Assembly (NCBI GenBank): GCA_021827885.1
Contig: JAKAUD010000160.1
Coordinates: 1-14,473 of the forward strand
DNA from: Thermoplasmata archaeon
Lineage (GTDB): Archaea; Thermoplasmatota; Thermoplasmata; Thermoplasmatales; Thermoplasmataceae
Length of the DNA stretch: 14,473 nt
Reading direction: 5' to 3'
Position 1 is the first letter of the stretch. Each line of letters starts with the position of its first letter. A program made the translations under genes and the position numbers. The notes under the pieces are model-generated. The model was not told the origin of the DNA. It searched no databases and saw only the letters and a program-made list of their open reading frames with translations. Positions 1 to 7,518 of the stretch are shown here, in pieces.

Positions 1-156
1 CATCCGTAAAGTCAGATGGCTTAGCATGAAGGACAAAGTACCTTCGGCCGAAGGGAATTCAAGCCCATGGAGATTCCGCCAGCAACCTTTGAAGTGGGAA
101 GCTCCCTGCGAAAGCTGGGAGAGGAGGTCACTGAGGCACCCTACATAATTCTTTGA
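1..156 (+). pseudogene. Probable 3' remnant of an IS200/IS605-type TnpB gene with its right-end/omega-RNA region
   Basis: Frame 1 encodes a tail from about base 25 to the TGA at 154-156. It includes REFKPMEIPP and EVGSSLRKLGEEVTEAP, which resembles the variable C-terminal tails of archaeal TnpB proteins of the form 'EFxPVE...EAGSSLR'. Frame 1 has stops at 7-9 and 22-24. Upstream of these, frame 3 reads SVKSDGLA before its own stop at 27-29, so a single indel near base 25 would join the two. Frame 2 is also open from the window edge to the TAA at 146-148, so the true frame is not certain. The segment is rich in small hairpins: CCTTCGG/CCGAAGG at 41-54, GGAAT/ATTCC at 54-58 and 73-77, CTCCC/GGGAG at 102-106 and 117-121. 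This is typical of the omega RNA that overlaps the end of tnpB. GAGGAGGTCAC at 121-131 resembles a right-end sequence. The identification rests on remembered family resemblance and the gene body lies outside the window. Confidence 0.42.
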
Positions 157-202
157 TTTTGGTTTTTACAATAATGTTCCAGGAAGATTGCTAATTCAAA
201 AA

Positions 203-209
203 GTTTAAT
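203..209 (+). promoter_or_regulatory. Possible TATA box of hutH
   Basis: GTTTAAT preceded by an A-run (198-202) lies about 25-31 bases upstream of the hutH ATG, the distance expected for a leaderless or very short-leader archaeal transcript. AAGGTG at 226-231 could act as a ribosome site but ends only two bases before the ATG, which is unusually close. Confidence 0.35.
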
Positions 210-233
210 CACTTTTCGAATCTTCAAGGTGTA

Positions 234-1742
234 ATGATTTACATTGATGGCACAACCCTTGATATTGAAAAACTGAGACTTATAGCGGAATTTGGGGAAG
301 AAGTCGGTATAACTGAGGAGACAGGAAGAAGAATAATGAAAACCCGTGATTCCCTCATGAACCTCATATCATCAGGGGCAAATATTTATGGCGTGAATAC
401 CGGTTTCGGGAGCCTCCTGAATGTGAGGATCAATCCCGATAAAATTGAGGATCTACAGAGAAATCTCATAAGAAGCCATTCAGCTGGCGTGGGCGAACCT
501 CTGGATAAGAAACATGTCAGATCAATAATGGCAATTCGCGCCAATAGTTTGTGCAAGGGATTCTCAGGAATTTCTGTGGAGTTGATTGAGAAGATTCTGG
601 AATTTCTGAATAATGACGTTTACCCCTATGTACCAAGATTTGGGTCGGTGGGAGCCAGCGGAGACCTTGCCCCCCTTGCACACATTGGCCTGTGCCTCAT
701 GGGCGAAGGCTATGTTTTGTCGGATCGGATGAGAATTGAAACCTCGGAATACCTGGCAAAGAAATCTATCGAGCCTTACCGATTCAAGTCAAAGGAAAGC
801 ATTTCATTCATTAATGGAACTGCTACGATAACAGGGATTCTGTCACTGGAGACGGGGAGGGCTATTGACCTGTTGAAATTGTCATTGGGTTCGGCTTCAA
901 TGAGCTTTGAATCTATGAAAGGCACGAGAAAAGCGTTTGAAAGCTGGGCAGTAGGTGCGAGACCACATCAGGGCCAGATCGAGATTGCCAGGAATATGGG
1001 CAAGATTCTTGCAGATAGTGCCATATGCGAGCTATCTGAAAAGACAAAGGTTCAGGATGCCTACAGCCTGAGATGCATACCACAGGTATATGGTGCAGTA
1101 TTTGACACAATCAGGTATGTGAAATCAATTATTGAGGTGGAGATGAATTCCGCCACTGACAACCCTCTTGTGAACGATGAAGAGTTTGTTTCTGCCGGAA
1201 ATTTCCATGGGGAGCCGGTAGCATTTGCAAGTGACTTCCTGGCCATAGCCCTGTGTGATCTTGGAAACATGATTGAGAGGAGAATTGCGAGAATTACTGA
1301 TGAGAAATTAAGTGGCCTTCCCCCATTCCTTGTAAAAGACAGTGGCCTTAATTCAGGCTACATGATTGCACAGTATACAGCCGCTGCCCTTTGCAACAGG
1401 AATAAAACTCTCGCCAACCCATCCTCAACCGATACAATACCTACATGTGCAAACCAGGAGGATCATGTGAGTATGGGAGCGAATTCTGCCATAAAACTCG
1501 CTGAACTTATTGACAATCTGCAGGAGATAATTTCAATTGAATATGTTCTTTCCTCGCAAGCTCTGGATCTTCTTGAAGAGGTGCCATGCTCCTTCAATGA
1601 GTCGTTAAGAACGGCGATCCGGGAAACCATTGACCACCTGCACGAAGACCGTCCAATATTCCGTGATATTGAAAAAATGTCAGAGATGATGAAATCCGAA
1701 AGATTCAGGGATATTATTTCCCTGATAAATTTGGATATCTAG
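234..1742 (+). CDS. hutH: Histidine ammonia-lyase
   Basis: Cytoplasmic lyase that removes ammonia from L-histidine to give trans-urocanate, the first step of histidine catabolism. The 502 residues match the usual family length of about 510. The Ala141-Ser142-Gly143 triad in GSVGASGDLAPLAH forms the MIO electrophile and sits at almost the same number as in Pseudomonas HutH (142-144). Other active-site elements are YGVNTGFGS (52-60, catalytic Tyr52), SHSAGVGEP (81-89, His82), FINGTA (192-197, Asn194), QDAYSLR (274-280, Tyr277 and Arg280) and NQEDHVSMG (407-415). The Glu409 in the last motif is typical of histidine rather than phenylalanine lyases. The ATG is the first in frame and gives the normal N terminus. 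No hutU, hutI or hutG lies in the window, so the fate of urocanate cannot be seen here. The gene converges on the acyl-CoA ligase with a 3-base gap. Confidence 0.96.
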   Translation: MIYIDGTTLDIEKLRLIAEFGEEVGITEETGRRIMKTRDSLMNLISSGANIYGVNTGFGSLLNVRINPDKIEDLQRNLIRSHSAGVGEPLDKKHVRSIMAIRANSLCKGFSGISVELIEKILEFLNNDVYPYVPRFGSVGASGDLAPLAHIGLCLMGEGYVLSDRMRIETSEYLAKKSIEPYRFKSKESISFINGTATITGILSLETGRAIDLLKLSLGSASMSFESMKGTRKAFESWAVGARPHQGQIEIARNMGKILADSAICELSEKTKVQDAYSLRCIPQVYGAVFDTIRYVKSIIEVEMNSATDNPLVNDEEFVSAGNFHGEPVAFASDFLAIALCDLGNMIERRIARITDEKLSGLPPFLVKDSGLNSGYMIAQYTAAALCNRNKTLANPSSTDTIPTCANQEDHVSMGANSAIKLAELIDNLQEIISIEYVLSSQALDLLEEVPCSFNESLRTAIRETIDHLHEDRPIFRDIEKMSEMMKSERFRDIISLINLDI

Positions 1743-1745
1743 AAA

Positions 1746-3419
1746 TTATCTCAGTTCCTTTTTCAATACTTTCCCTACAACACTCCGAGGAAGCGATTCC
1801 CTGAATTCTATTACTCTTGGTACCTTGTAAACTGCAAGATGGGTAGTGCAATAGCGCATTATTTCATCGTTCGTAAGTGTCTCTCCCTTTTTGATGACTA
1901 TTACTGCCTTTACCGTTTCTCCCCTGTGGACATCCTTGATTCCCACGACTGCAACATCCTCAATCTTTGGATGCCGATATAGAACTTCTTCCACTTCCCT
2001 TGGGTATATATTATACCCTCCAGCTATGATCAGGTCTTTTTTCCTGTCTACTATGTGGATATAACCCTCTTGATCAATCATTCCAAGATCACCGGTGAAC
2101 AGCCATCCATCCCTAATGGTATCTTGCGTCTCCTCAACGTTATTCAGGTAGCCCAGCATTACCTGCGGACCCTTTGCAATAATCTCGCCTATTTCACCTA
2201 TTGGCAATTCCTTGATTCCTTTCTCTTCATCTACGATCTTGACTACAGTGTTTGGAACAGGGAAACCCACCGAACCAGCTTTTCTTTTCTCCAATTCTAC
2301 TGGTGTTGCACAAACTACCGGAGAAGCCTCGGTAAGCCCATAACCTTCCAGAAGTGATGCTCCGGATCTGACTTCAAACTCCTTCTGAATCTCCAGTGGA
2401 AGCGGAGCGGCTCCAGACAGGAGAAGTTCAAGTGATTGTATATTATATTTTGAGCTTTTCTTGAATCGTATGAGCGAGTGGTACATTGTTGGAATGCCTG
2501 GAAATATAAGGGATTTTGCCTTCTGAATTGTTTTCAACACGTTTTTTGTGTCCCTTGGATCGGGGACAATAACCATTTTTGCCTTTACGTAACAGGGCAT
2601 CAGCATTGCTGTCATCATTCCATAGACATGGAAGAACGGTATTGCCGAAAGGAATGTTCTATTCTCCCTCATATCCTTTGGAAGCCATTCCGTCAGTTGG
2701 TAAACGTTAGAGACAAGGTTCTGGTGCGATAGCAATGCACCTTTAGGAGTACCGGTTGTTCCACCTGTGTATTGAATGAGTGCCGGCATTTTCATCGGAT
2801 CGATCTTTGCCTCTGCTGTGTGCCTTGATGAAGATGATTTTGGGGAGAATGAAAATATGTAGTCTCTCTTTGGAATTTTTACCTTATTTTTGCCCTTGGA
2901 AAGGGAATACAATGATGCAAGCAACCCGGGAAGGTAGTCCTGAATCTTTGTTACAATAATCTTGTTTATTGTAGCCGGGTATAGCTGCTCAATTTTTGGG
3001 TAAAAATCATCCAGGATGATAACGGTGGAAGTTGTTGAATCGGTAAACTCATCCCTCAATTCAAATGTGGTGTAAAGGGGATTTGCCTGTACAACTATGG
3101 CTCCTATTTTTACTATGGCAAAGAACAGTATGACGAATTGAGGGGAATTTGGAAGCATAAGGCCAACACGATCATAAGGTTTTATTCCTATATCGGTGAG
3201 ATAGTCTGCGGCCCTGTCAGCAGCAGCCTTCAAATCAGCATATGATGTTTTCTTTCCATAAAAGTCCATTGCAATATTTCCCGGTGCGGATTTAGCAGCC
3301 TCTTCTAAAAGAGAATAAACAGTTCTTTCAGGGATCTTGAATTTCCTTCTTGTTCCAGCTGGATAATTTTTCTCCCAGAGTGCCTCAATTGATTTCGTGA
3401 TTTCAGATTCTTCTTCCAA
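1746..3419 (-). CDS. fadD: Long-chain-fatty-acid--CoA ligase (FadD-like acyl-CoA synthetase)
   Basis: ATP-dependent adenylate-forming enzyme that activates a carboxylic acid through an acyl-AMP to acyl-CoA. The 557 residues carry the full ANL-superfamily motif set: the P-loop YTGGTTGTPKG (217-227), FFHVYGM (262-268), GYGLTEASP (359-367), FTGDLG (441-446), DRKKDLIIAGGYNIYPREVE (458-477) and the C-terminal PRSVVGK, whose Lys550 is the adenylation lysine. The last two blocks favour the long-chain FadD type over acetyl-CoA synthetase, but chain length cannot be read from the sequence. The start is a TTG. No in-frame ATG or GTG exists upstream before the frame leaves coding-like sequence, and the next in-frame Met is residue 51, inside the domain. 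A GGAG lies 11 bases upstream of the TTG. The gene is monocistronic here. It could supply substrates for ETF-linked oxidation, since the fix cluster lies nearby, but that link is inference. Confidence 0.93.
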   Translation of the reverse strand: MEEESEITKSIEALWEKNYPAGTRRKFKIPERTVYSLLEEAAKSAPGNIAMDFYGKKTSYADLKAAADRAADYLTDIGIKPYDRVGLMLPNSPQFVILFFAIVKIGAIVVQANPLYTTFELRDEFTDSTTSTVIILDDFYPKIEQLYPATINKIIVTKIQDYLPGLLASLYSLSKGKNKVKIPKRDYIFSFSPKSSSSRHTAEAKIDPMKMPALIQYTGGTTGTPKGALLSHQNLVSNVYQLTEWLPKDMRENRTFLSAIPFFHVYGMMTAMLMPCYVKAKMVIVPDPRDTKNVLKTIQKAKSLIFPGIPTMYHSLIRFKKSSKYNIQSLELLLSGAAPLPLEIQKEFEVRSGASLLEGYGLTEASPVVCATPVELEKRKAGSVGFPVPNTVVKIVDEEKGIKELPIGEIGEIIAKGPQVMLGYLNNVEETQDTIRDGWLFTGDLGMIDQEGYIHIVDRKKDLIIAGGYNIYPREVEEVLYRHPKIEDVAVVGIKDVHRGETVKAVIVIKKGETLTNDEIMRYCTTHLAVYKVPRVIEFRESLPRSVVGKVLKKELR

Positions 3420-3460
3420 ATTAACATCAACTCCATGTGATAGAATATCATTCCATCCAT

Positions 3461-3477
3461 AATTTTATACTTAAAAA
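3461..3477 (-). promoter_or_regulatory. A/T-rich promoter element of the acyl-CoA ligase gene; probably bidirectional
   Basis: On the minus strand this reads TTTTTAAGTATAAAATT, a TATA-like tract about 42-58 bases upstream of the TTG start. That implies a short leader holding the GGAG ribosome site. On the plus strand the same A/T tract includes TTAAAAAT (3471-3478), 22-29 bases before an ATG at 3500. Confidence 0.4.
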
Positions 3478-3499
3478 TCTTTTGCCCTGAAAATATTTC

Positions 3500-3595
3500 A
3501 TGCTTGGAATTGCTCTAAACGTTTCATCAATGATTGACAAGGGGCATCCATTTATTTTCAATGACCCTATCTCAGGAGCCACCTTTGAACCCTAA
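3500..3595 (+). CDS. Possible leaderless 31-residue small protein
   Basis: An ATG at 3500 opens 31 codons ending in TAA. The peptide has protein-like composition (…DKGHPFIFNDPISG…), with no Cys, no membrane segment and a single Thr, so it is not a threonine attenuation leader for thrS. A TATA-like TTAAAAAT (3471-3478) sits at the spacing used by leaderless genes in this window. I do not recognise the peptide. It could be a chance ORF in the fadD/thrS intergenic region or the remnant of a longer gene. The rest of 3420-3650 holds only promoter elements as far as I can see. Confidence 0.22.
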   Translation: MLGIALNVSSMIDKGHPFIFNDPISGATFEP

Positions 3596-3620
3596 CCGGA
3601 TTGCAGGTTTCATCTCAAGG

Positions 3621-3628
3621 TATATATC
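3621..3628 (+). promoter_or_regulatory. TATA box of thrS, leaderless arrangement
   Basis: TATATATC lies 23-30 bases upstream of the thrS ATG. With archaeal TATA-to-start spacing, transcription would begin at or within a few bases of the ATG. No Shine-Dalgarno sequence precedes the ATG, which fits a leaderless mRNA. Confidence 0.6.
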
Positions 3629-3650
3629 TCTAATTATTCTTTGGCATTGA

Positions 3651-5672
3651 ATGCCGGAAATTAACAAAGATAATAAAAAAATCGTGAAAGTAGAGTCGGG
3701 ACATAGAATTTCAGAATACGTGAAGTCAAATGAGTACATAGCGGCAATTGTTGATGGAACCCTGCATGATCTTTCAGACGTGCTTGAATCAGGAAGAGAT
3801 GCTGTCCTTATACATGTTGATAGCGAGGAAGGAATGAGAATCTTGAGGCATTCAGCTGCCCATCTGCTGGCACAAGCAGTAACTGAGATATTCCCGGATG
3901 CCCTTCCTAACGCCGGACCAGCCACCGATGATGGTTTCTACTACGATTTCAGGATGCAGCCGATAGGCATGGAAGATCTCAGTAAAGTTGAGGAAAGAAT
4001 GAGGGAAATTTCCTCAAAAAAGTTAAAAATAGAAAAGCGGGAGTTGAATAAGAGAGAACTTCTGGAATTATTCAAGAACAATAAATACAAGATTGATAGG
4101 ATAATGGAAAATGTGAAGGACGGGACATCTTCAACGGTATATTCGCAGGGAGAATATGTGGACTTTTGCAGAGGCCCTCATGTGCCGGAGACTTCCTATA
4201 TCAAGGCATTCAAACTTCTCTCTATTGCCAGCACCAATTACCGGGGAGACGTGAAACTTGAGAGCATGGTCAGGATATATGGAACGGCCTTCCCCGATGA
4301 AAAATCGCTGAAACTATACATAAAGAACAGGGAGGAGGCTGCAAAGAGGGACCACAGGAAGATAGGCGCAGAAATGGATCTCTTTGTTTTCAATCCCGAC
4401 AGGGCTCCAGGCCTTCCGCTATACACATCCAACGGAGCTTTCATCAGGAACCAGTTGATAGACTTCATGAGGAACCTCAATAGAGAGAATGGCTGGATGG
4501 AGGTTTGTACTCCACACCTCTTCAGGGACACAATGTGGAAGCAATCCGGCCACTATGCAAAATACAAGGATGACATGTTTCTATTCACACTTGCAGATGG
4601 TGATGAATATGCACTCAAGCCTATGAACTGCCCGGGGCACATAACTATTTTTGAGAACAGTCCCCACAGCTACAGGGATATGCCAGTGAAAATGAGTGAA
4701 TTTGGCACTGTTTACAGATATGAAAAGTCCGGAGAGGTGGGAGGGCTGAGCAGACCAAGAACCTTCACGATAGATGATGGCCACGCATTTTTGAGACCTG
4801 ACCAGATAAAGGAGGAGATTGGACTTACGCTGGACATGATTATGAAAAGCATGGGAATCATGCTCAGTGGATGGCCAATATCATTTGACCTGAGCCTTAT
4901 GGACAAGAACCATCCGGAGAGTTATCTCCTGCAGTATAAGTGCAGAAAGTGTACCCATATAATAGAACCTGTCAGGAAATCCGCTAATGCATCAGATATA
5001 CAATGCCCGGAGTGCGGGTCTGTGGATCTTGAACCTGATTTTTCCGTGTGGGATTCCGCCACAGACCAACTCAGGAGCGCACTTGTCTCCAGAAACATCG
5101 CCTTCAAGGAATTTGAAGGTGAAGCTGCCTTTTACGGCCCTAAGATTGATGTGCACGTTAAAGACGCCTTTGGAAGGTCATGGCAGCTTTCCACTCTGCA
5201 GCTTGACTTCAACATGCCGAGAAGCTTTGGCCTGTATTTCATAAACAGCGAGAGCAAGCATGAGACACCAATAATGCTGCACAGGGCAATCTTTGGTTCG
5301 ATTGAGCGGCTCATCGTGATACTCCTTGAAAGTTATTTTGGAAAGCTGCCAACATGGCTATCGCCATTGCAGGTATATTTAATACCGGTAAGCGAGGCCT
5401 ATGCAGATTATGCCTCCGAGATTGAGAAGATGCTAAAGAGCAGGGGAATAATGTGTATCCTTGATTTGAGTTCTGAAACAGTAGGAAAGAAGATAAAGCT
5501 AATCAGGACAAAAAGGCCGTCTTACATATGTGTTGTTGGGGAGAATGAACGAAACAATAATACGATCACTGTGAGAAACAGGAAAGACTCCCAGGTAACG
5601 CTGGCCGTGGATGAATTTATAAATAAATTGACAAAAGAGATAAATGAAAGAAGGATAGAACAGTCCTTCTAG
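3651..5672 (+). CDS. thrS: Threonyl-tRNA synthetase, bacterial-type architecture with a zinc-ribbon-like insert
   Basis: Class II synthetase charging tRNA-Thr. The 673 residues run as follows: TGS-like N terminus (about 1-60), SAD editing domain with HSAAH (His67, His71) and DFCRGPH (Cys173, His177), catalytic core from about 240, and anticodon-binding domain from about 575. Core motifs are MNCPGH (325-330), FGTVYRYE (351-358), DDGHAF (375-380) and LHRAIFGSIER (543-553). The predicted catalytic zinc ligands are Cys327, His378 and His544. Compared with E. coli (Cys334, His385, His511) the numbering offset changes from -7 to +33, showing an insertion of about 40 residues. It contains Cys431-x2-Cys434 and Cys452-x2-Cys455, a zinc-ribbon pattern. 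The common euryarchaeal ThrRS instead begins with a D-aminoacyl-tRNA-deacylase-like editing domain, absent here. The stop abuts the etfA stop from the other strand. Confidence 0.97.
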   Translation: MPEINKDNKKIVKVESGHRISEYVKSNEYIAAIVDGTLHDLSDVLESGRDAVLIHVDSEEGMRILRHSAAHLLAQAVTEIFPDALPNAGPATDDGFYYDFRMQPIGMEDLSKVEERMREISSKKLKIEKRELNKRELLELFKNNKYKIDRIMENVKDGTSSTVYSQGEYVDFCRGPHVPETSYIKAFKLLSIASTNYRGDVKLESMVRIYGTAFPDEKSLKLYIKNREEAAKRDHRKIGAEMDLFVFNPDRAPGLPLYTSNGAFIRNQLIDFMRNLNRENGWMEVCTPHLFRDTMWKQSGHYAKYKDDMFLFTLADGDEYALKPMNCPGHITIFENSPHSYRDMPVKMSEFGTVYRYEKSGEVGGLSRPRTFTIDDGHAFLRPDQIKEEIGLTLDMIMKSMGIMLSGWPISFDLSLMDKNHPESYLLQYKCRKCTHIIEPVRKSANASDIQCPECGSVDLEPDFSVWDSATDQLRSALVSRNIAFKEFEGEAAFYGPKIDVHVKDAFGRSWQLSTLQLDFNMPRSFGLYFINSESKHETPIMLHRAIFGSIERLIVILLESYFGKLPTWLSPLQVYLIPVSEAYADYASEIEKMLKSRGIMCILDLSSETVGKKIKLIRTKRPSYICVVGENERNNNTITVRNRKDSQVTLAVDEFINKLTKEINERRIEQSF

Positions 5673-6710
5673 TTACTTTTTGGCTTCCTTTCTTCTTCTA
5701 ATTTCTTCTGTTAATGCCGGCACAGCCTTATAGAGATCATCATTTATGATGTAGTCAGAATACTGGTTTATTTCAGCGTTCGGATCAGTATTTATGGAAA
5801 TGATGTTCTTGCTCAGCTTCATTCCCATGATGTGCTGGATCTTTCCTGAAATGCCTGCTGCGATATATAGATCGGGACGAACGGATTGCCCTGTCTGCCC
5901 AACCTGGTGGTCCCTTTCAATCCAGCCAAGATCAACGGTTGGCCTTGAAGCGCCTACGACACCGCCTATCTCATTGGCCAGAGATTCAAGAACCGCAAAA
6001 CCCTGTGGCTTTGATAATCCAAGGCCACCGCTCACGACAATCTTGGCGGCGGTAAGATCAAGAGACTTTTTCGGTATGAACTCGATAATCTCCTTTCCCA
6101 TCATTTCCTCTGGTATCTGCATTTTACGTATGTCCTTCTGAAACGTTCTTCCTTCCTCTTTTTCAGGTATCTTGAATATTCCCGGCCTTGCTGTAGCCAT
6201 CTGGGGCCTGTGCCTCCTGCAGAGAATTTCGGCAAGCGTGCTTTCCCCATAAGTTGGCCTCTTTGCAAGGAGAATCCTTCCGTTGAGGTCAATATCAAGT
6301 TCGGTGCAATCTGCTGTGACTCCTGCTTTTGATTTGACTGCAACCCTGGATGCAAGGTCCCTTCCATTCCTGGTTGCGGGAATCAGGAGAATATTAGGTT
6401 TGAATTCGTTTATGAATTCACCAATAATGTGAGAATAAGGCATGGTCCTGAACTCTTTCAGGTCTTTTCCTTCGGCACCGAGCACAATGTCGCAACCGTA
6501 TGAACCGGCTTCATCTGCCAGTTTTTCCAGATTGTCACCGATGATGATTCCGACCAATTTCTCATTGGCCTTCCTCGCAATATTCAATCCCGCCCCAATC
6601 ATTTCTAATCCGGGCCTGGAAAGTTCTCCGTTTCTCAATTCTATAAATACGAATACGTTCTTGAAATCCTCAAGATTTTCTGGTGGAACTGCATTTATTA
6701 AACCTACCAT
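5673..6710 (-). CDS. etfA: Electron transfer flavoprotein alpha subunit (FixB/EtfA)
   Basis: Alpha subunit of the ETF heterodimer. Its C-terminal domain holds the FAD that carries single electrons to the quinone oxidoreductase. The 345 residues show a variable N-terminal domain (about 15-210) and the conserved FAD domain: VVSGGLGLSKPQGF (225-238), GASRPTVDLGW (253-263), HQVGQTGQSVRPDLYIAAG (268-286), GISGKIQH (286-293) and NTDPNAEI (307-314). It is the last gene of fixC-fixX-etfB-etfA. Its ATG follows the etfB stop by nine bases, with an AGGAG ribosome site overlapping that stop. It lacks the ferredoxin-like N-terminal extension found in some clostridial EtfA proteins. The stop abuts the thrS stop, so no separate terminator fits. 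Confidence 0.95.
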   Translation of the reverse strand: MVGLINAVPPENLEDFKNVFVFIELRNGELSRPGLEMIGAGLNIARKANEKLVGIIIGDNLEKLADEAGSYGCDIVLGAEGKDLKEFRTMPYSHIIGEFINEFKPNILLIPATRNGRDLASRVAVKSKAGVTADCTELDIDLNGRILLAKRPTYGESTLAEILCRRHRPQMATARPGIFKIPEKEEGRTFQKDIRKMQIPEEMMGKEIIEFIPKKSLDLTAAKIVVSGGLGLSKPQGFAVLESLANEIGGVVGASRPTVDLGWIERDHQVGQTGQSVRPDLYIAAGISGKIQHIMGMKLSKNIISINTDPNAEINQYSDYIINDDLYKAVPALTEEIRRRKEAKK

Positions 6711-6715
6711 TTTAT

Positions 6716-6720
6716 CTCCT
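6716..6720 (-). promoter_or_regulatory. Ribosome binding site of etfA
   Basis: AGGAG lies five bases before the etfA ATG. Its final base context overlaps the TGA stop of etfB, so the two subunit genes look translationally coupled. Confidence 0.7.
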
Positions 6721-7508
6721 CATATACTGATAATCTTCTTTTCGATAAGCTCGTCGACAAGTTTTGGAATCTCTTCCAACTTGAATTTCTTGCCTTCCCT
6801 CTTCTTTTCATCAATAGCCTTCATGGATTTGACCACCGTAGGTGAACCTTTAAGCCCGACCCATTCCGGTGGCATTCCCAGGTCAGCAAGTGTCATTGTC
6901 TTAATACCTTTCTTCGTTGCATCGATTTTCATTCTTAGGGTTGCCCTTCTCGGGTCGTTTGCGTTGGTCAGGACTGTTATCAGGGTCGGAGGTTTCATCT
7001 TGACTACTTCGGTGCCATCCTCTAGTTCCCTCTTCGCATAAACGAATCCATTGTCATACCAGGATTCACTTGTGTATGATGCCTGGTCGGTTCCAAGGAA
7101 TTCTGCTACACCGGGACCGACATGCCCTGTGCTTGAATCGGTTGACTCTTCACCTGCAAATATTATGTCATATTTCCCAAGCTTCTTGATGCATGCCGCA
7201 AGAGTCAAACCAGTAGGATAAGTATCCGCGCCGGCAAATGCCCTGTCACTAACAAGAACAGCATCATCTACGCCCCTTGACATGCAATCAATCAGGGCTG
7301 ATTCTGCAAATGGCGGCCCCATTGTTATAACTGTAATATGTGCCCCCACCTTGTCCTTTATCCGAAGTGCAGCCTCAATGGCGTTCTCATCTGCAGGGTT
7401 GATTACGTTCCTTGCCGCGCTCCTGTTAAGGGTAAATGTAACTGGGTCTATGACAACTTCCTGGCTGTCAGGAACCTGCTTTATCATAACTACTATTTCA
7501 AGAACCAT
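6720..7508 (-). CDS. etfB: Electron transfer flavoprotein beta subunit, bifurcating type (FixA/EtfB)
   Basis: Beta subunit of the ETF heterodimer; 262 residues, normal length. The N terminus MVLEIVVMIKQVPDS and the NPADENAIEAALR segment (37-49) are classic EtfB. The stretch VSDRAFAGADTYPTGLTLA (86-104) matches the 'SDRAFxGADTxATSxxLA' pattern of bifurcating EtfB proteins, which bind a second FAD. Non-bifurcating, AMP-binding ETFs differ at this place. ATS is changed to PTG here. FAGEESTDSSTGHVGPGVAE (117-136) and DPRRATLRMKIDATKK (185-200) complete the family signature. With EtfA, FixC and FixX it should oxidise NADH and split the electrons between quinone and ferredoxin, or run in reverse. 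That activity is inferred from the family. The ATG lies four bases after the fixX stop. Confidence 0.94.
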   Translation of the reverse strand: MVLEIVVMIKQVPDSQEVVIDPVTFTLNRSAARNVINPADENAIEAALRIKDKVGAHITVITMGPPFAESALIDCMSRGVDDAVLVSDRAFAGADTYPTGLTLAACIKKLGKYDIIFAGEESTDSSTGHVGPGVAEFLGTDQASYTSESWYDNGFVYAKRELEDGTEVVKMKPPTLITVLTNANDPRRATLRMKIDATKKGIKTMTLADLGMPPEWVGLKGSPTVVKSMKAIDEKKREGKKFKLEEIPKLVDELIEKKIISI

Positions 7509-7512
7509 TTAA

Positions 7513-7518
7513 TCACCC
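7513..7518 (-). promoter_or_regulatory. Ribosome binding site of etfB overlapping the fixX stop
   Basis: GGGTGA contains the archaeal GGTGA motif and includes the TGA stop of fixX, four bases before the etfB ATG. This arrangement suggests re-initiation or translational coupling of fixX and etfB. Confidence 0.65.

Noticed and set aside
41..54. The perfect palindrome CCTTCGGCCGAAGG as an operator for hutH.
   Set aside because: It is nearly 200 bases upstream of hutH, before the likely promoter, and fits better as one of several hairpins in the possible omega-RNA/right-end segment.
3500..3595. Threonine attenuation leader for thrS.
   Set aside because: The 31-codon ORF has only one Thr codon, thrS has its own TATA box downstream of the ORF, and no terminator hairpin is visible between them.
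3572..3925. A 117-codon minus-strand frame across the thrS start.
   Set aside because: It lies antisense to the ThrRS N-terminal domain and its promoter and has no recognisable domain.
6442..7041. A 199-codon plus-strand open frame opposite etfA and etfB.
   Set aside because: It is the antisense shadow of two clear ETF genes, with Ser/Phe/Pro-rich composition and no motif.
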